A DNA stretch of 64,000 bases from Dasypus novemcinctus (GCF_030445035.2 NC_080682.1:31230770-31294769), one strand, 5' to 3'; numbered from the stretch's first letter, positions 22,781 through 36,092 are shown. Translations and numbers: made by a program. The notes: generated by a model from the letters alone, not told the origin.

Positions 22781-25700
22781 CAGAAAGGTCATCTAGTATT
22801 TGTCCTTCAATGCCTGGGTTGCTTCACTCAACATAAGGTTCTCAAGATTCATCCATGTTATCACATGTGTTTGTACTGTATTTGCTCTTAAAGCTGAGTA
22901 GTACTGCATTGCATATATATTCCACATTTTAGTTATCTATTCATCTGTTGATGGGCATTTGGGTTGATTCCAACTTTTGGCAAAAGTGAATAGTACTACT
23001 ATGAACATTGGTGTGCATATATTGGTTTGTGTCCTTGTTTTCAGTGCTACTGGGTATATACCCAGGAGTGGAATTGCTGGGTCATATGGCAAATCTATAG
23101 CTAGTTTTTTGAGAAACTTTCAAACTGTCCTCCAGAATGGCTGGATCCTTCTGCATTCCCACCAGCAGTGGATGAGTATTCCCATTCTTCCACATCCTCT
23201 CTAACACTTGTAGTCTTCAGATTTTTTGACAACTGCCCATCTTATGGGAGTAGGATGGTATCTCATTGTAGTTTTGATTTGCATTTCCCTAATAGTTAGT
23301 GATTTTGAGCATTTTTTCATGTGTTTTTTAGTCATTTGTGTACCTTCTTTGGAGAGGTGTCTGTTCAAATCTTTTTTCCTATTTTTAAAATGGGCTGTTT
23401 GTCTTTTTATTTTCGAGATATAGGATTATTTTGTATATGCAGGTTATAAGTCTCCTATCAGATATATGGTTACCAAATATTTTCTCCCATTGTGTAGGCT
23501 CTCTTTTCACTTTCTTGACAAACTCCTTTGAGGTGCAGAAGGCTTTAATTTTGAGGAAGTCTCATTTTTGGGGGGAAGTCCTATTTGTTCTTTTGCTGCT
23601 CATGCATTGGGTGTGAAGTTCATGAAGTCGTTTCCTATTACAAGGTCTTGTAGATGCTTCCCTACATTGCTTTCCAAGGTCTTTATATTTAGGTCTTTGA
23701 TCCATCTTGATTTCATTTTTGTATAAGGTATGAATTGGTAATCATCTTTCATTCTTTTACATATGGATATCCAGTTGTCCAGGCACCATTTGTTGAATAG
23801 GCCATTCTCTCCCAGTTGAGAGGGCTTGGTGGCCTTGTCAAATACCATATGGCTGTATATATGAGGATCTATATCAGAACTTTCAATTCGGTTCCATTGG
23901 TCAGTGTGTCTGTCTTTGTGCCAATACCATGCCATTTTCACTACTGTAGCTTTGTGGTATGTTCTGAATTCAGGTAGTGTGATTCCTCCAATTTCATTTT
24001 TCTTTTTCAATATGTCTTTGGCTATTCGGGGACTCTTTCCTTTCCAAATAAATTTCATAGTTAGTTTCTCTAGTTCATGCAAGAATGTTGTGTTGATTTT
24101 AATTGGGATTGCATTGAATCTGTAGGTCAAGTCTAGTAGGATAGACATCTTAATAATACATTGTCTTCCTATCCATGAACAGGGAATATTCTTCCATTTA
24201 TTTAGGTCTTCTTTGATTTCTGTGAACAGTGTTGTGTAGTTTTCTGTGTATGTGTCTTTTACATCTTTAGTTAAATTAATTCCCAGGTATATGATTTTTT
24301 ATGTACTATTGTAAGTGGTATTTGTTTCTTAATTTCCTCCTTCAATTGCTCATTATTGGTGCGTAGAAATGCTACTGATTTTTTGTGCATTAATCTTGTA
24401 ATCTGCAACTTTACTGAACTCATTTATAAGTTCTACAAGCTTTGCTGTAGACCTCTCAGGGTTTTATATGTTTAGGATGATATCATCAGCAAATAGTGAA
24501 ATTTTGACTTCTTCCTTTCCAATTTGGATGCCTTTTATGTCTGATTCTTGCCTTAGTGCTCAAGCAAGTACTTCTAAGACTATGCTAAATAGAAAGGTTG
24601 ATAATGGGCTTCCTTGTCTTGTTCCTGATCTTAGAGGAAAAGATTTTAGGATTTCCCCATTGTAAATGATGTTAGCTGTGGGTTTTTTATATATAAACTT
24701 TACCATGTTCAGAAAGTTTCCTTCTATTCTGATCATTTACAGTGTTTTTATCAAGAAAGGGCGTGCATTTTGTCAAATGCTTTTTCTGCATCTATAGATA
24801 TGATCATGTGATTTTTTCCTTCAATCTTTTTATATGGTGTATTACATTGATTGATTTTCTTATGTTGAACCATCCTTGCATATCCAGAGTGAATACCACT
24901 TTGTCATTGTGTATAATTCATTTAATGTGTTGTTGAATACAATTAGGAAGTATTTCATTGAGGGTTTTCATGTCTAGGTTCATTAGAGAGATTGGTCTGT
25001 AGTTTTCCTTTCTTGTGCTGTGTCTTTGTTTGGCTTTGGTACTGGAGTAATGTTGGCATCACAGAATGAGTTAGGCAATATTCCTTCTGTTTCAATTTTT
25101 TGAAAGAGTTTAAGCAAGATTGGGATTAGTTCTTTCTGGAATGTTTGGTAGAATTCTACCAAAACAGCTGTGAAGCTGTCTGGCCCAGGGCTCTTCTTAG
25201 TTGGGAGGTTTTTAATGACGGATTCTATCTCTTTACTTGTGATTGGTTCATTGAGATCATCAACTTCTTCTTTTGTCAATGTATGCTGCTTATGTGTTTC
25301 AACAAATTTGTCCATTTTCTCTAAATTGTCCCTCTTGTTGGAATATAATTTTTCAAAGTATCCTCTTATGATAGGCTTTATTTCTGTGGGTTCAGTGGTG
25401 ATATCTCCTTTCTTATTTCTTATTTTTTGTATTTGCATCTTCTCTCTTTTTTTCTTTGTTAATCTAGCTAAGAGTTTGTCTATTTTATTGATCTTCTCAA
25501 AAAACCACTCTTGGTTTTGTTTATTTTTTCAGGTGCTTTCTTATTTTCTCTTTCATTTAGTTCTGGTCTGATCTTTGTTATTTCTTTCTTTCTTCTTCCT
25601 TTCAGGTTAGTTTGTTGTTTATTTACTAATTCCTACAAGTGTTCAGTTAGTTCTTCAATTTTAGCTCTTTCTTCTTTCTTGATGTATGAATTTTTTAAAA

Positions 25701-27012
25701 GATTTATTTATTTATTTATCTCCCCTCCCCCTGCCCCAGTTGTCTGTTCTCTGTGTCCATTTGCTGCATGTTCTTTGTCCACTTTTGTTGTTGTCAGCAG
25801 CATGGGAATCTGTGTTTCTTTTTGTTGCATTATTTGTTGTGTCAGCTCTCTGTGTGTGCAGTGCCATTCCTGGGCAGGCTGCACTTTCTTTCACACTGGG
25901 CAGCTCTCCTTATCGCATGCACTCCTTGCACATGGGGCTCCCCTACATGTGGTCACCCCTGTGTGGCACAGCACTCTTTGCACACAATGGCACTGCATGT
26001 GGGCCAGCTCCACATGGGTCAAGGAGGCCCTGAGTTTGAACTGTGAACCTCCCATGTGGTAGACAGACACCCTAACCACTGGCCAAGTCCACTTCCCTGA
26101 TGTATGCATTTATGGCTATAAATTTCCCTCTCAGTACAGCTTTTGCTGCATTCCATAAGGTTTAGATATGTTGTGTTAACATTTTATTACTATCAAGGTA
26201 GTCATTAATTTCTTTTGAGATTTCCTTTTGACCCACTGTTTTTCAAAGAGTGTGCTGTTTAACTTCCAAATCTCAGAGCCAAATCTGGGTCTCTGGCCCT
26301 TGCAGATTTCCAGCTTCATTCCACTGTGGTCAGAGAAATTATTTTGTATGATTTCAATCATTCTGAATTCATTGAGACTTTTTTCTGTGGCCTGGCAGGT
26401 GGTCTATCTTGGAGAATGACTCGTGCATTTAAGAAGAATGTATATCTTGCTGTATTTGTGGGTGTAATGTTTTGTATCTGTTTATTAGGTCCAACTCCTC
26501 TAACATATTGTTCAAAGTCTTTGCTTCTTTATTGATTCTCTTTTGAGATGTCTGTCCAAAGTTGATAGTGCTGTATTAAAGTCCCCCATTATAATTGTAG
26601 TGGCATCTATTCCTTCACTTAATTTTTCCTGTTTTTGCCACACGTGTTTGGAGGCACCCTTGTTAGGAGCATACATGTTTATGATTGTTCTTTCTTCTTG
26701 AAAGATTATCCCTTCCACTAATATGTAGTATCAATCTTTGTCTCTGACAATTGTTTTGCATTTAAAGTCTATTTTTTCTGATATTAATATAGCTACTCCT
26801 ACCCTATTTTGTTTATTGTTCAATTGTGAGATTGTTTTTCAGCCATTCACTTTCAACCTCCTTGAATCTCTGGGTCTAAGATGTGTTTCTTGTTGACAGC
26901 ATATAGATGGGTCATACTTCCTTATCCAATCTTCCAGTCTGAGTCTCTTGACAGGTGATTCTAACCCACTGACATTCAATGTTATTACTTTCAAGGAATT
27001 ACTTATATTAGC
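22780..27012 (-). pseudogene. L1 ORF2 (endonuclease/reverse transcriptase), broken
   Basis: ORF2p nicks DNA and reverse-transcribes L1 RNA. On the minus strand the start lies near 27012 (MAN-type start followed by NSLKVITLNV-like text). Endonuclease pieces include IINMYAPNKGASKH and MGDFNTALSTLDR (26512-26718). The RT N-terminal part is at 24983-25438 ([12 protein letters not shown], then [17 protein letters not shown]). The thumb/C-terminal part is at 23600-24148 ([33 protein letters not shown]). The Cys/His-rich end lies between 23600 and about 22780. Many frameshifts and stops, plus a nested SINE, make it inactive. Confidence 0.85.
25694..26097 (-). mobile_element. tRNA-derived SINE (DAS-like) nested in L1 ORF2
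   Basis: The A/T-rich tail is at the left (aagatttatttatttattta) and the tRNA head at the right (ggccaagtccacttccct), so it is on the minus strand. It is flanked by a near-perfect target duplication: tgatgtatgaattt at 25680-25693 and tgatgtatgcattt at 26098-26111. Removing it rejoins L1 sequence. The 115-183-codon frames over it are SINE shadows. Confidence 0.9.
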
Positions 27013-27128
27013 CATATTTTCTTTGGATTTGTGTTGTCATATTGTTTGATTTTCTTTTTCTGTTTTTGTCTTTTTAGTTGCTCTCACACTTCTCCAACTC
27101 TTTCTTGTTTTTTTTTTTTCCTTTCTTC

Positions 27129-27734
27129 CTACAGAACTCCCTTTAGTATTTCTTGAAGTGCAGGATATTTGTTGCCGTACTCTCTCAGTTTCTGTTTATC
27201 TGTGAATATTTTGAACTCTAATATACTGTTCAAATATTTATTTTCTTTAGTGATTCTCCTTTGAGATGTTCTGTCCAGAGTTGATAGTGGTGTATTAAAA
27301 TCCCCCACTATAATTGTAGATGCATCTATTCTTTCACTTAGTTTTTCCAGTGTTTGCCTCATGTATTTAGAGGCACCCTTGTTAGGAGCATAAATATTTA
27401 TGATTGTTCGATCTTCTTGACAGATTGTCCCTTTCACTAATATGTAGTATCCTTCTTTGTCTCTCACAATTGTTTCACATTTAAAGTCTATTTTGTCTGA
27501 TATTAATATAGCTACTCCTGCCTTTTTTTGGTTATTGTTTGCTTGTATGATTGTTTTCCAACCATTCATTTTCAACCTCCATGAATCTATGGGTCTAAGA
27601 TGTGTCTCTTGTAGACAGCATATAGATGGATCATATTTCCTTATCCAATGTCCCAGTCTGAATCTTTTGATAGGTGAGTTTAATCCATTGACATTCAGTG
27701 TTATTACTTTCAAGGAATTATTTTTGTTAGCCAT
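27129..27734 (-). pseudogene. Chimeric L1 frame: ORF2 endonuclease joined to ORF1 C terminus
   Basis: This 201-codon frame begins MANKNNSLKVITLNVNGLN, the start of L1 ORF2, and continues through the endonuclease motifs QETHLRP, INIYAPNKGASKYM and VGDFNTPLSTLDR. At about 27225 it runs into EFKIFTDKQKLREYGNKYPA and LQEILKGVL, which is the C-terminal end of L1 ORF1. The join is the junction of a tandem duplication of about 720 bp (26510-27225 and 27226-27950). It is a by-product of rearrangement; nothing suggests the fused protein is used. Confidence 0.8.
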
Positions 27735-27959
27735 ATTTTGATTGGACTTGTGTTTGTCATATTTTGTTTGTTTTTTCCTCTTCTCTTTTTGTCTTTTTAG
27801 TTGCTCTTACACTCTCTTCCAATTCTGCCTGTCCTGTTTTTTTCTTTCTTCCTGCAGAACTCCCTTTAGAATTTCTTGAAGGGGAGGTTTCTTGTTGGCA
27901 TACTCTTTCAGTTTCTGTTTATCTGTGAATATTTTGAACTCTCCATCGTTTTTATTACT

Positions 27960-28395
27960 ATTATTATTTTAAGATTTATTTATTTATTTATTTCTCTCCC
28001 CTTCCCCCTTCCCAGTTGTCTGTTCTCTGTGTCTATTTGCTGCATCTTCTTTGTCCACTTCTGTTTTTGTCAGCAGCATGGGAATCTGTGTTTCTTTTTG
28101 TTGCATCATCTTGTTGTGTCAGCTCTCCATGTGTGCGGCACCACTCCTGGGCAGGATGCATTTTTTTTTTGTGCTGGGTGGCTCTCCTTACGGGGCATAA
28201 TCCTTGGATGTGGGGATCCCCTACGCGGGGGACACACCTGCATGGCACACCCCTTTATGGCATGGCACTCCTTGCACACATCAGTACTGCGCATGGGCCA
28301 GCTCCACATGGGTCAAGGAGGTCTAGGGTCTGAACCGCGGACCTCCCATGTGGAAGGAGGATATCCTATTCATTGGGCCAAGTCTGCTTCCCTGT
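27960..28395 (-). mobile_element. tRNA-derived SINE (DAS-like) at the L1 5' edge
   Basis: The tail (ttaagatttatttatttatt) is at the left and the tRNA head (gggccaagtctgcttccct) at the right. The body matches the other copies, including gtgggctccccta-like and catgggccagctccacatgg segments. It directly abuts the truncated L1 end, so L1 truncation and SINE insertion may be connected, or the SINE landed at that edge later. Confidence 0.88.
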
Positions 28396-30239
28396 TTAAT
28401 ATCTATTTTGATTTAACCAACTCAAAGTGATTATATAAGTATTGAAATATACTATATAAAGGGATGGTGAAATAAACTGGGAGAAAACAAAAATTTATCT
28501 AGCTAATCATCAAGAGATAAAAAGATTCTGGCACTCATCATGTTTAAATAGATCAAAGGAAGCTAATCACTGTGACATATTCTATGATATATTTTTATGT
28601 GTGTTCTAACTGATTTCTTATAATCCAAGGACAGCATAGGTCAGGAAGAGTTCAGTCAATCAATATCTGTATGTATTGCACGTTGGGTTCAACACTGTCC
28701 TAAGCACAAAATAGAAAAGTCAGATGATATAAACTGGGCATAAATGATTTTGTCAAGTACAAAATAGTGAATTAGAGAAGAGAAGAAAAAAAATAATTAC
28801 AGGGAGATAGCAAACTCTGGGTCATGCTTAAAGATGTGAAAATGAGAATTAGAGATAATATACTAAAAGACATATTTGTTTTAGACTAAAAGGGACTTTG
28901 CATTCCTCTTCATGGGGGAAGTGTTTTTATTCACCCTAAGATAAGAAAGACTCCCATATTTCCCTGATTCTGGTCGATTTTAACATTTCTGCAGTCTAAT
29001 TTCAACTTACAACTAGGTTCAGATTTAATATCATGGCTTCATTCTCCCAAATGATATCAAGCATATGGATTTAAAAAAATATTAACTTTAATCCAGTTTA
29101 TGTGGTACCTAACATCCTCGTCCTCATCCTTAAAGTTCTTTCCCAGTTATTTTTCTCTCTTTTTTCTTAATGTTTTTTGCAAGCTCTTACATATTTTTTA
29201 GAACTGGTTTTTGTTTGCTTGTTTTCTCTGGAAGTCTCATTTTATTCATTTCAAGTGAATTTAATTTAAATACTTGCCTGCTTTCTCATATAAAGTTACT
29301 CAAAACTGCACAGTTCTGGGAGGCATATTGCTGAAAATTCTCAGGTTAGGGGTTTTCTATATTGCTCTCTCCCAGGAAACAGTTTTTTAGAACATGCATT
29401 TGAGGAACCCAGTTAAGCAAAGTCTTCTATAGACATTTTTGTGAAATCTGCTTCCCCTTCCCCAAATGCCCAGATTTGTAATGTCTGCAATGACTGGAAA
29501 TTTCCCCAAATGGATTTTTCCTACTTGAGCCACAGGTATCTTCTAGAGAGCATACATGTAAAAGAATATTCATATTTTCTTAGAATCTGCAAACAAAAGG
29601 CTATCTGCGTTCAGGCTCTGGAGTGCTTATTTGGAGGATATGCTAAGACTCTTAAATTTACTTCCACAACCTGTAGCACCAGGGCCTTTTAGAAAATCTG
29701 TTGCCTTTAATTCAGAGCTCTCAAAGGAAGCAATTAATATTAACTGCTGTTTTCTGCTGTAATTATTTTTTTTGAAACCTTCAAGGAACACAACAATAGT
29801 TGTAGATGCATTTTATATGACAATTAGATAAAAGTTTAAAGTCCTTTCCTTGTCCTTTATGATCTTCCTATAGACTCAAAAATGTACTAATAATGAATCA
29901 TAGCAGAAGTCATCTTTTAATTTACTCAAAAATATTTCTTAAGAGTATTCTATGCTCTTAGCTCTCCAGGTTATGACCACCCCTTGGTTACACTAACCAC
30001 ACTAAGGATGTGGAAAAATCCAGCCTTCAGGTCCCTCTGTTACTTAGTTATCTTCTGCCAAATTTAATAGACACAAAGTATCTCTTTATGTACATTTAGG
30101 ATCTGACAACCAGCATTGAGAATTTTTCAATGTGTCCCCAGAAGAAGCTACATCTGGCTAGAACTAGTATTATAAGGGTTTCTAACATTATTGCTGAGAT
30201 TCTAGATTCCTGATAAACATATAGATTTTCTATTCACAG
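28396..30239. repeat. Duplication unit III, left spacer block (non-coding)
   Basis: 28945-30235 matches 40525-42060 in order: atttcaacttacaactaggt with attcaacttacaacaaatgt, tctcaggttaggggttttct with tctcaggttaggacatttct, and ttaatattaactgctgtttt with ttaatattaagtactgtttt. Near 30239 it jumps directly to sequence equivalent to 17790, so the MaLR LTR and neighbouring sequence seen in units II and IV are deleted here. No gene is seen. Confidence 0.65.
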
Positions 30240-32544
30240 AATTTTCTCAAACTGTTTTTCATTGATTGTAAGATATATTTTCACCTTTAATAAAATCTCT
30301 GAGAGTGGATGTATTTTGCAGTTGACAATAAAAATATCATTATATTGTAGTTTGATTTGTTAAGTGTATTTATTATGGATATGTTTAACAATATTAGCTC
30401 TCATAAAAATTTAACTATGAAATGGTAATATTCCTAGAGAAGAAGGGTGAAAATTGAGAGATAGTGGTGCTGACACTGAGACGCAGTGTCTCCACCTGTC
30501 TAATTACAACACCCATGGGTATTCTAAGGACTAATTACAGAGTAAATTGAGATATATTCTTTCCAATGTTGTATCTTTCCAAATAAGTGTTACTGGTGAA
30601 ATTATGACCACAAGCATTTTGTAGATTTGTCTGAAACTGTAGCTAGTAACACAGGAAAAACTTGTAATAGACTCTGTAGTTTGGTTGTTGTTTGTTTTGT
30701 ATATTCCTTATCTAAATATTATTCATTGTTGAGCAAAAAGTAAAAATAAAGAAACAAGAAAAACTCCTTAAAAGTTGATAATGAGGTTGTGGGCATGCAG
30801 TCGAGATACTGCAAATTTGATTCCAGACTGCCATTGTGAAGTATTTGCAATAAAGCAAGTCATGTGAAATTTCTTGGTTTCTTAGTGTATATAAAATTGT
30901 TTACACTATACTCTAGTCTATTAACTGTGCAATAGCATTATGTCTAAAATATTAGGTACGTATCTTAATTAAAATGTGACACAGAGATATGAAGTGATCA
31001 CATGCTGTTGGAAAAATGGCTCACACAGATGTGCTCAAGGCAAGGATGTCACAAAATTTTATAAATTGCCTTCAATTCATAAAAACAAGCAGTATTTGCA
31101 AAGCATAATAAATCAAAGAGCAATAAAGTGAGGTATGCCCATTTTGACTTTAGGAGTTTAAAGTTGGTTTGTCGAGGCCTAAAATATCCTGAACTACCTC
31201 TAATTCCTACATTTGTAAAGATGATTCTGATTATAATACAAATATCATTAAAGTGATTCCAAAACAATTAAGCATTTGGTAGATTTCATATTTCAAACTT
31301 GATTCAAACTTCAGAATATGAAACATTTTAAATCTGTATGTTTGCTCAGTTCTTGAAAAAATTTTGTATTGAAGATTTGCATTATTTTTGAAATTATGAA
31401 CATTGGCTTACTGGTTATTGATTTTTCTTTTCAAAAGTAAATATTAGTCTAAGATGATCAAATGCTGATATGGATGATTTAATTAATTCCTTGGAATGTG
31501 AACGGTAAGTAGACGAACTCTTATGTAAAAACATCTACAAGTGACTAGCCATAGGTTCCCATTCAGGGTGACGTTTAATGCATTTCTAATTTATAAATGT
31601 CCTCCGCACACCTACAGATATTGTGCCCATCTAGAGTCATAGGACAGTTCTGTTTATTAACAATATGTCAATGACTAATGGAAGAAAGACGGTATATTTT
31701 ATTGTTTCCCATAATACTAACATATTTTAAGATTTTGCTACAGTATGTTTTGTACATTAAGTGTTAATTAGAATTAGAAAAATATTTATCTTTTATATTT
31801 ATTAAAGGAAATGAGGTGAGTACTGCGTGATATCATCAAGGACCTAGAGAAAAGGTAAATGTTAAGAACATGGTTTATTTAAAGATGTTATATGTATTAG
31901 TAGGTATGTCATAAAATAATAGGTTAAGAAAGGATTTTCAATAAATAGTGTCATGAAAACTTTTGTGCAATGTGGGAAAAGGAGTTAGACAACTTTTGTA
32001 GACAGTCATTCTTTTAGCAAACATAAAATCACATAAAATCCATTACAATTAATATATTAAGCTTTATATATTCAAAATAAAATGTAAAATAAAGCACGAT
32101 TTATTTTCATAGCTTTTATCTTAAATTTCAAAACAAATGAATAGAAATACAAAAAAGTAAATTATACATCAAGAAGAATGCTTAATACATAGTATTAAAA
32201 AACATAGACCAAACTGTAATATTTTCCAAATATATTCCTTAGGAATTAATATTTTTAAATATATCTTGCAAATCACTATGAAAATATTAGTATCAAGTAG
32301 AAATAGGACAAAATGCTTGAACAGAATTCTCATAGAAAATAATATAAAATATCACAGAAAATGAAATGCTTTCTGTTGATAAAATGTTTCTCTTCTTTTT
32401 TCTTCTATCCCTGATTTATTCTGATTGATGACCTACCTGATCTAGGTCAGCTAGTCTCTTCAGTTAAATCAGCATTAGAATGTTTTCTGAAGCCCTACTA
32501 TAGCCCAAGTATATAATTACAGGAAAAAAATATTTCTTTATATA
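30240..32544. repeat. Duplication unit III, spacer block (non-coding)
   Basis: Colinear with 17790-19795, 43950-48120 and 4790-6340. Example: gaagaagggtgaaaattgag occurs here near 30440 and also near 17974. No gene is seen. Confidence 0.7.
30790..31141. mobile_element. Short Tigger-like DNA transposon (unit III)
   Basis: The ends gggcatgcagtcgagata and gtgaggtatgccc, with gcaatagcattatgtcta inside, match the copies at 18337 and 45812 at the same position in the unit. Confidence 0.7.
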
Positions 32545-33575
32545 TTTTTTTAATTTTAATTTTTAGATTACACAAATGTTACATAAAAAATATAGGAAAT
32601 TCCCATATGCACTACTCCCTTCCCCACCACACACACACTTTCCCACTTAACAACATCCTTCATTTGTGTGGTACATTTGTTATAATTCATGAATGCCTAC
32701 TAAAGCATTGCTACTATCTGTGGACTATAGTTTACATTATATTTTACACTCTTTCTCAGACAACTTGGCAAGTTATGTCAAAACACATAATGACCTGTAT
32801 CTGTCATTGCAATGTCAAGCAGAACAATTTCAGTGTCCCCAAAATGTCCCTATATTGTCCCAATATTACACCTATTTTTTCCCTTTCCCTCTCCTCAGAA
32901 CTTCTGGTGGTCACTGCCTTTATATCAATGATAAATGTTCTTCTATTGCTAGAATAGTAAATCTACAATAGAATAATAAAGGGAGAAATATTAAATACGA
33001 ATGAGTTCTTATGACTAAGAAATTTCAAAGTGAATCAGGATGTCACTCCAGAGGTTAAACAGAAGAATGTCTCAACAGGACCTCATTGATTGCCACAGCA
33101 AACAGTGCCTCAAGTAGCAGGGCACCTGAGGGCTCTAGAGACAGCCAGCAACTATAAGCAGGACAGACAAACACAGAAATCAACACCCTGTCGTTGTGCT
33201 TTACTCTGTAATTTATGTTCCCCAGTATAACAGTGTTAGACTCATTTATAATTTCCATACACATGGTTGGTTCTTCTCTTCCTTTTATTTGAACATATAA
33301 TTAGCACTATACTTGTTAAATATATGTCCCAGACTCTTAACTCTTTGGTACATTCATATGCCAGTTGAGCCCTGAATCTCAGCAGAGTTTCAAGAGCTAT
33401 TCTCCAGAATATTGGACTCACCCAAGACAACTAACAAGGAGATTATGATGGACAAGGCTCAATCCAGGGAACAGAGTATGTCTTCAACTGCAAACAAGAT
33501 AGTTCATCTATTGGCCTCATGGGACCTAAGTCCCCTCTCATTTAGAAACAGTGGGCATCGCCATCCCAAAATCTT
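32545..33575. mobile_element. L1 3' end insertion with internal inversion (twin-priming type)
   Basis: The left part (32545-about 32965) is the last ~400 bases of the L1 3' UTR on the minus strand, matching 19856-20260. The right part (about 32966-33575) is the adjacent upstream UTR segment on the plus strand, matching 39105-39690. The two inverted pieces nearly abut in the consensus, the hallmark of 5' inversion by twin priming. Flanks tttctttatatattttt (about 32532) and cttctttacatattttt (about 33570) look like a target duplication. Unit I at about 6340 has the empty site tttctttatatattttcttgg. Confidence 0.75.
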
Positions 33576-35183
33576 CTTTACATATTTTTCTTGGTGATTT
33601 ATAAACTTTTAATATATCACTGTATTTGACCACAGAGACTAAATGTGAAAGTAAAGTTAAATGTGACAGATATTTCCCTATGGTTTAATCATGGGTGTTT
33701 CTTGCTCACTCCCTTCCAAAGTTCTGAAACCCTTTTTCAATTCTACAAAATGACAGATGGCACCAACTACTAAGAAAATAGTCTACTGATGAATAAAATT
33801 CCGTTTGAATCAATCACCCAGGAATCTTCACCTTAGTTATTATGACTAAAAACAACCAAGGAAAACACAAACCTACTTATTTCATAGAAATTAAGGGGAA
33901 ATATTAGATTTACTATTTCATATGGAACCATGGACTTCACGCATATAGATCTTAAAAGGTGACAACCCTGCCATATTCTTTTTTTCCTCTTCTCATCTAG
34001 GAGAGATTAGAAGAGTACAATGAATCTCTTCTTTGCATCATAGAGGGCAAATTCTTCAGAAGTTGTATTTGTTGCCTCTAGTCTCATTTCCATGTCTTCC
34101 TTTCCATTCTTTTGGCTGTGATAATGTTTCTGGGACTCTACACTTGTGTAATAGACAACTTTACTAGCTGTCATCCTGTTAGTTTCTGCTAATTGGAGGA
34201 ACTGGAAGTAGATACGGAAGGAAAAATATAGGGAATTTTGGAAAGCTGTGAAGACAAGAGAAGGGAATTCCACATGTCAAATATGTTATAATTTAATCTC
34301 AGTATAGTGCTGTGAGGATGAAAGAATTATCCAATTTCGACTTCAGAAAACTGAGCACTGGATATTTTAAATTTTTACCAAATGAATGAAATCATAATCA
34401 AAACAACTATTCATAATTTAATTCATTATAGCTTATTGCTTTTCTCACATTTTTATCAGTATTGAGAGAATTCTCTTTAAAAAATGTAATATAGAAATAG
34501 GTATGAAATATAATGGAAGTACAATTAAAGAATCAGTTGCTATATATTAATTTGACTGAGTGCAGAGATGTGACTTAAGACTGAAGAGAAAGAGTGAAAA
34601 AAGGACAGTTCTCCAAGAGCAAATAAACATGCAAAGAACATGTGCAGAGACTATGAAGCGCACTTAAAAGTTACAGGAAGAATTTGATGGAAAATGGTTA
34701 TATCTTAGAGTCATTATGAAGATATGAAGTAACAGATAAAGCTGGAAAGGTCAGAAATGCTGCTACTGATGATAATGTCAATACAAACTTTTAAAATATA
34801 AGTCTTGTAGAACATAGGAATGCAGGTTTGAAAAAAATCATAGTTTTCATTATGGATACAGAAATAAAATATAATTGTCATAGTAATGTTCATTAGATTT
34901 ATGAAAGTTTTAAGGCAAATTAAAGCTTGTATCCTAGCATTGCATTTTCTGTACTCAGTTAAAACAAAACAAATTGAAGAATAGAAAATATGGAATAAGC
35001 ATTTTGAAATATGGTCAAATCTACACTTTGAAATTGAAAATGCATAAAATTTGCTAACCAAAAAGATCCATTCAAAACCAATTAATAATTTACTCTTCTC
35101 TCTACTCTAACAGCTGAACCCACCTACTCACCCTTTCACCACCCTGCATGTAGGAATCCTGAGTCTATTTAAAACAAAGGACT
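33576..35183. repeat. Duplication unit III, downstream conserved block (non-coding)
   Basis: Matches 6350-8940 (without the SINE) and 48130-50430. No gene is seen; the frames of 88 and 115 codons on the minus strand are not conserved. Confidence 0.6.
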
Positions 35184-36092
35184 CTAAGAAGCTATTTTGG
35201 AGCCTAACATTTTCCTGAGAGCTGCTTTCACATTCTTGTTCCTCAGACTGTAGATCAGGTGTTCAGCATGGGAATCATTACAATATAGAACACCATGGCC
35301 ACTTTATCAGTTCCCAGACTATAGCTAGAAAAAAAGGATTGTTCCATGTAAGACAATGATGGCTGTGAAGTGGGAGGCACAGATGGAAAAGGCTTTGTGT
35401 CTTCCTCCTGCAGAACATGTCATGTGGATGGTGATGAGAATAAACAGATAGGAGGTAAGGATGACCAGGATGGTGATGATCACATTGAAATTGGTCACAA
35501 CATGCACCAGCATTCCATTTACAGACACATCAGATCAGGGAAGAGATAAGATAGGGGGTAAATTACAGAAGAAATGATAAATCACATTTATCTATATGAT
35601 GGGATCACATTCAAATGTGAATCAGAGAAGACACTGTTCCATAGATGTAGCAGGCAGGCACCAGTCCCAAACAGAGCTTCAGGGACATGATCACCATGTA
35701 CAGCAATGGATAAAAGATTTCCACAAAGTGGTCATAGACCATCACAGCCAGCAGGATGACCTCCATGATGACACATGTGCAAAACAATTTGCATTGTACA
35801 GTGCATCCCAGGAAGGAACTGGCATCTACCTCATTTAAAATATTGGTCAGCATCTTCAGCACAGTTGTGGTAGAGTAGCAGAAATCCACAAAGGACAAGT
35901 GACACAGGAAAAAGTACACGAGGGTGTGCAGCTGACAGCTGACCTGGATCACAGTGATCATGCCTAGGTTGCCCATTACTGTGACTCCACATATGAGAAG
36001 GAAGACCAGGAAGAGGAGAACACAAGCTCAGGGAAGTCTGACAATTTCACAAGAATGAATTCTGGCACAGTGCTGCAGTTTCTCTTGTCCAT
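35184..36092 (-). pseudogene. Olfactory receptor pseudogene C (class II, family 5/8/9-like)
   Basis: The start at 36092 reads MDKRNCSTVPEFILVKLSDF and the last codons read ALRKMLGSKIAS before a TAG at 35184-35186. A frameshift near 36030 precedes [19 protein letters not shown]2 and the CYSTTTVLKML segment follow in a frame that reaches SSLIHI and a stop at 35611. Later pieces are VTNFNVIITILVILTSYLFI, SAGGRHKAFSICASHFTAII and GTILFF, then a stop, with the region before TDKVAMVFYIVMIPMLN shortened. The MAYDRYVAIC motif is altered to MVYDHFVEIFYPLL, losing the arginine. It is a sister of pseudogenes A and D, with different breaks. Confidence 0.88.

Larger units (their letters stand above)
19800..27958 (-). 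mobile_element. LINE-1 element, 5'-truncated, with internal duplication
   Basis: On the minus strand the order is: ORF1 C-terminal end (about 27950-27865), inter-ORF gap, ORF2 from 27734, a duplicated copy of these pieces, the remainder of ORF2 to about 22780, then a long 3' UTR of about 2.9 kb to about 19856 and an A-rich end (T-rich on this strand). ORF1 is almost wholly missing, so the element is 5' truncated at about 27958, where a SINE follows. A second SINE is nested inside (25694-26097). The element lies where unit II lacks its OR. Confidence 0.88.
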
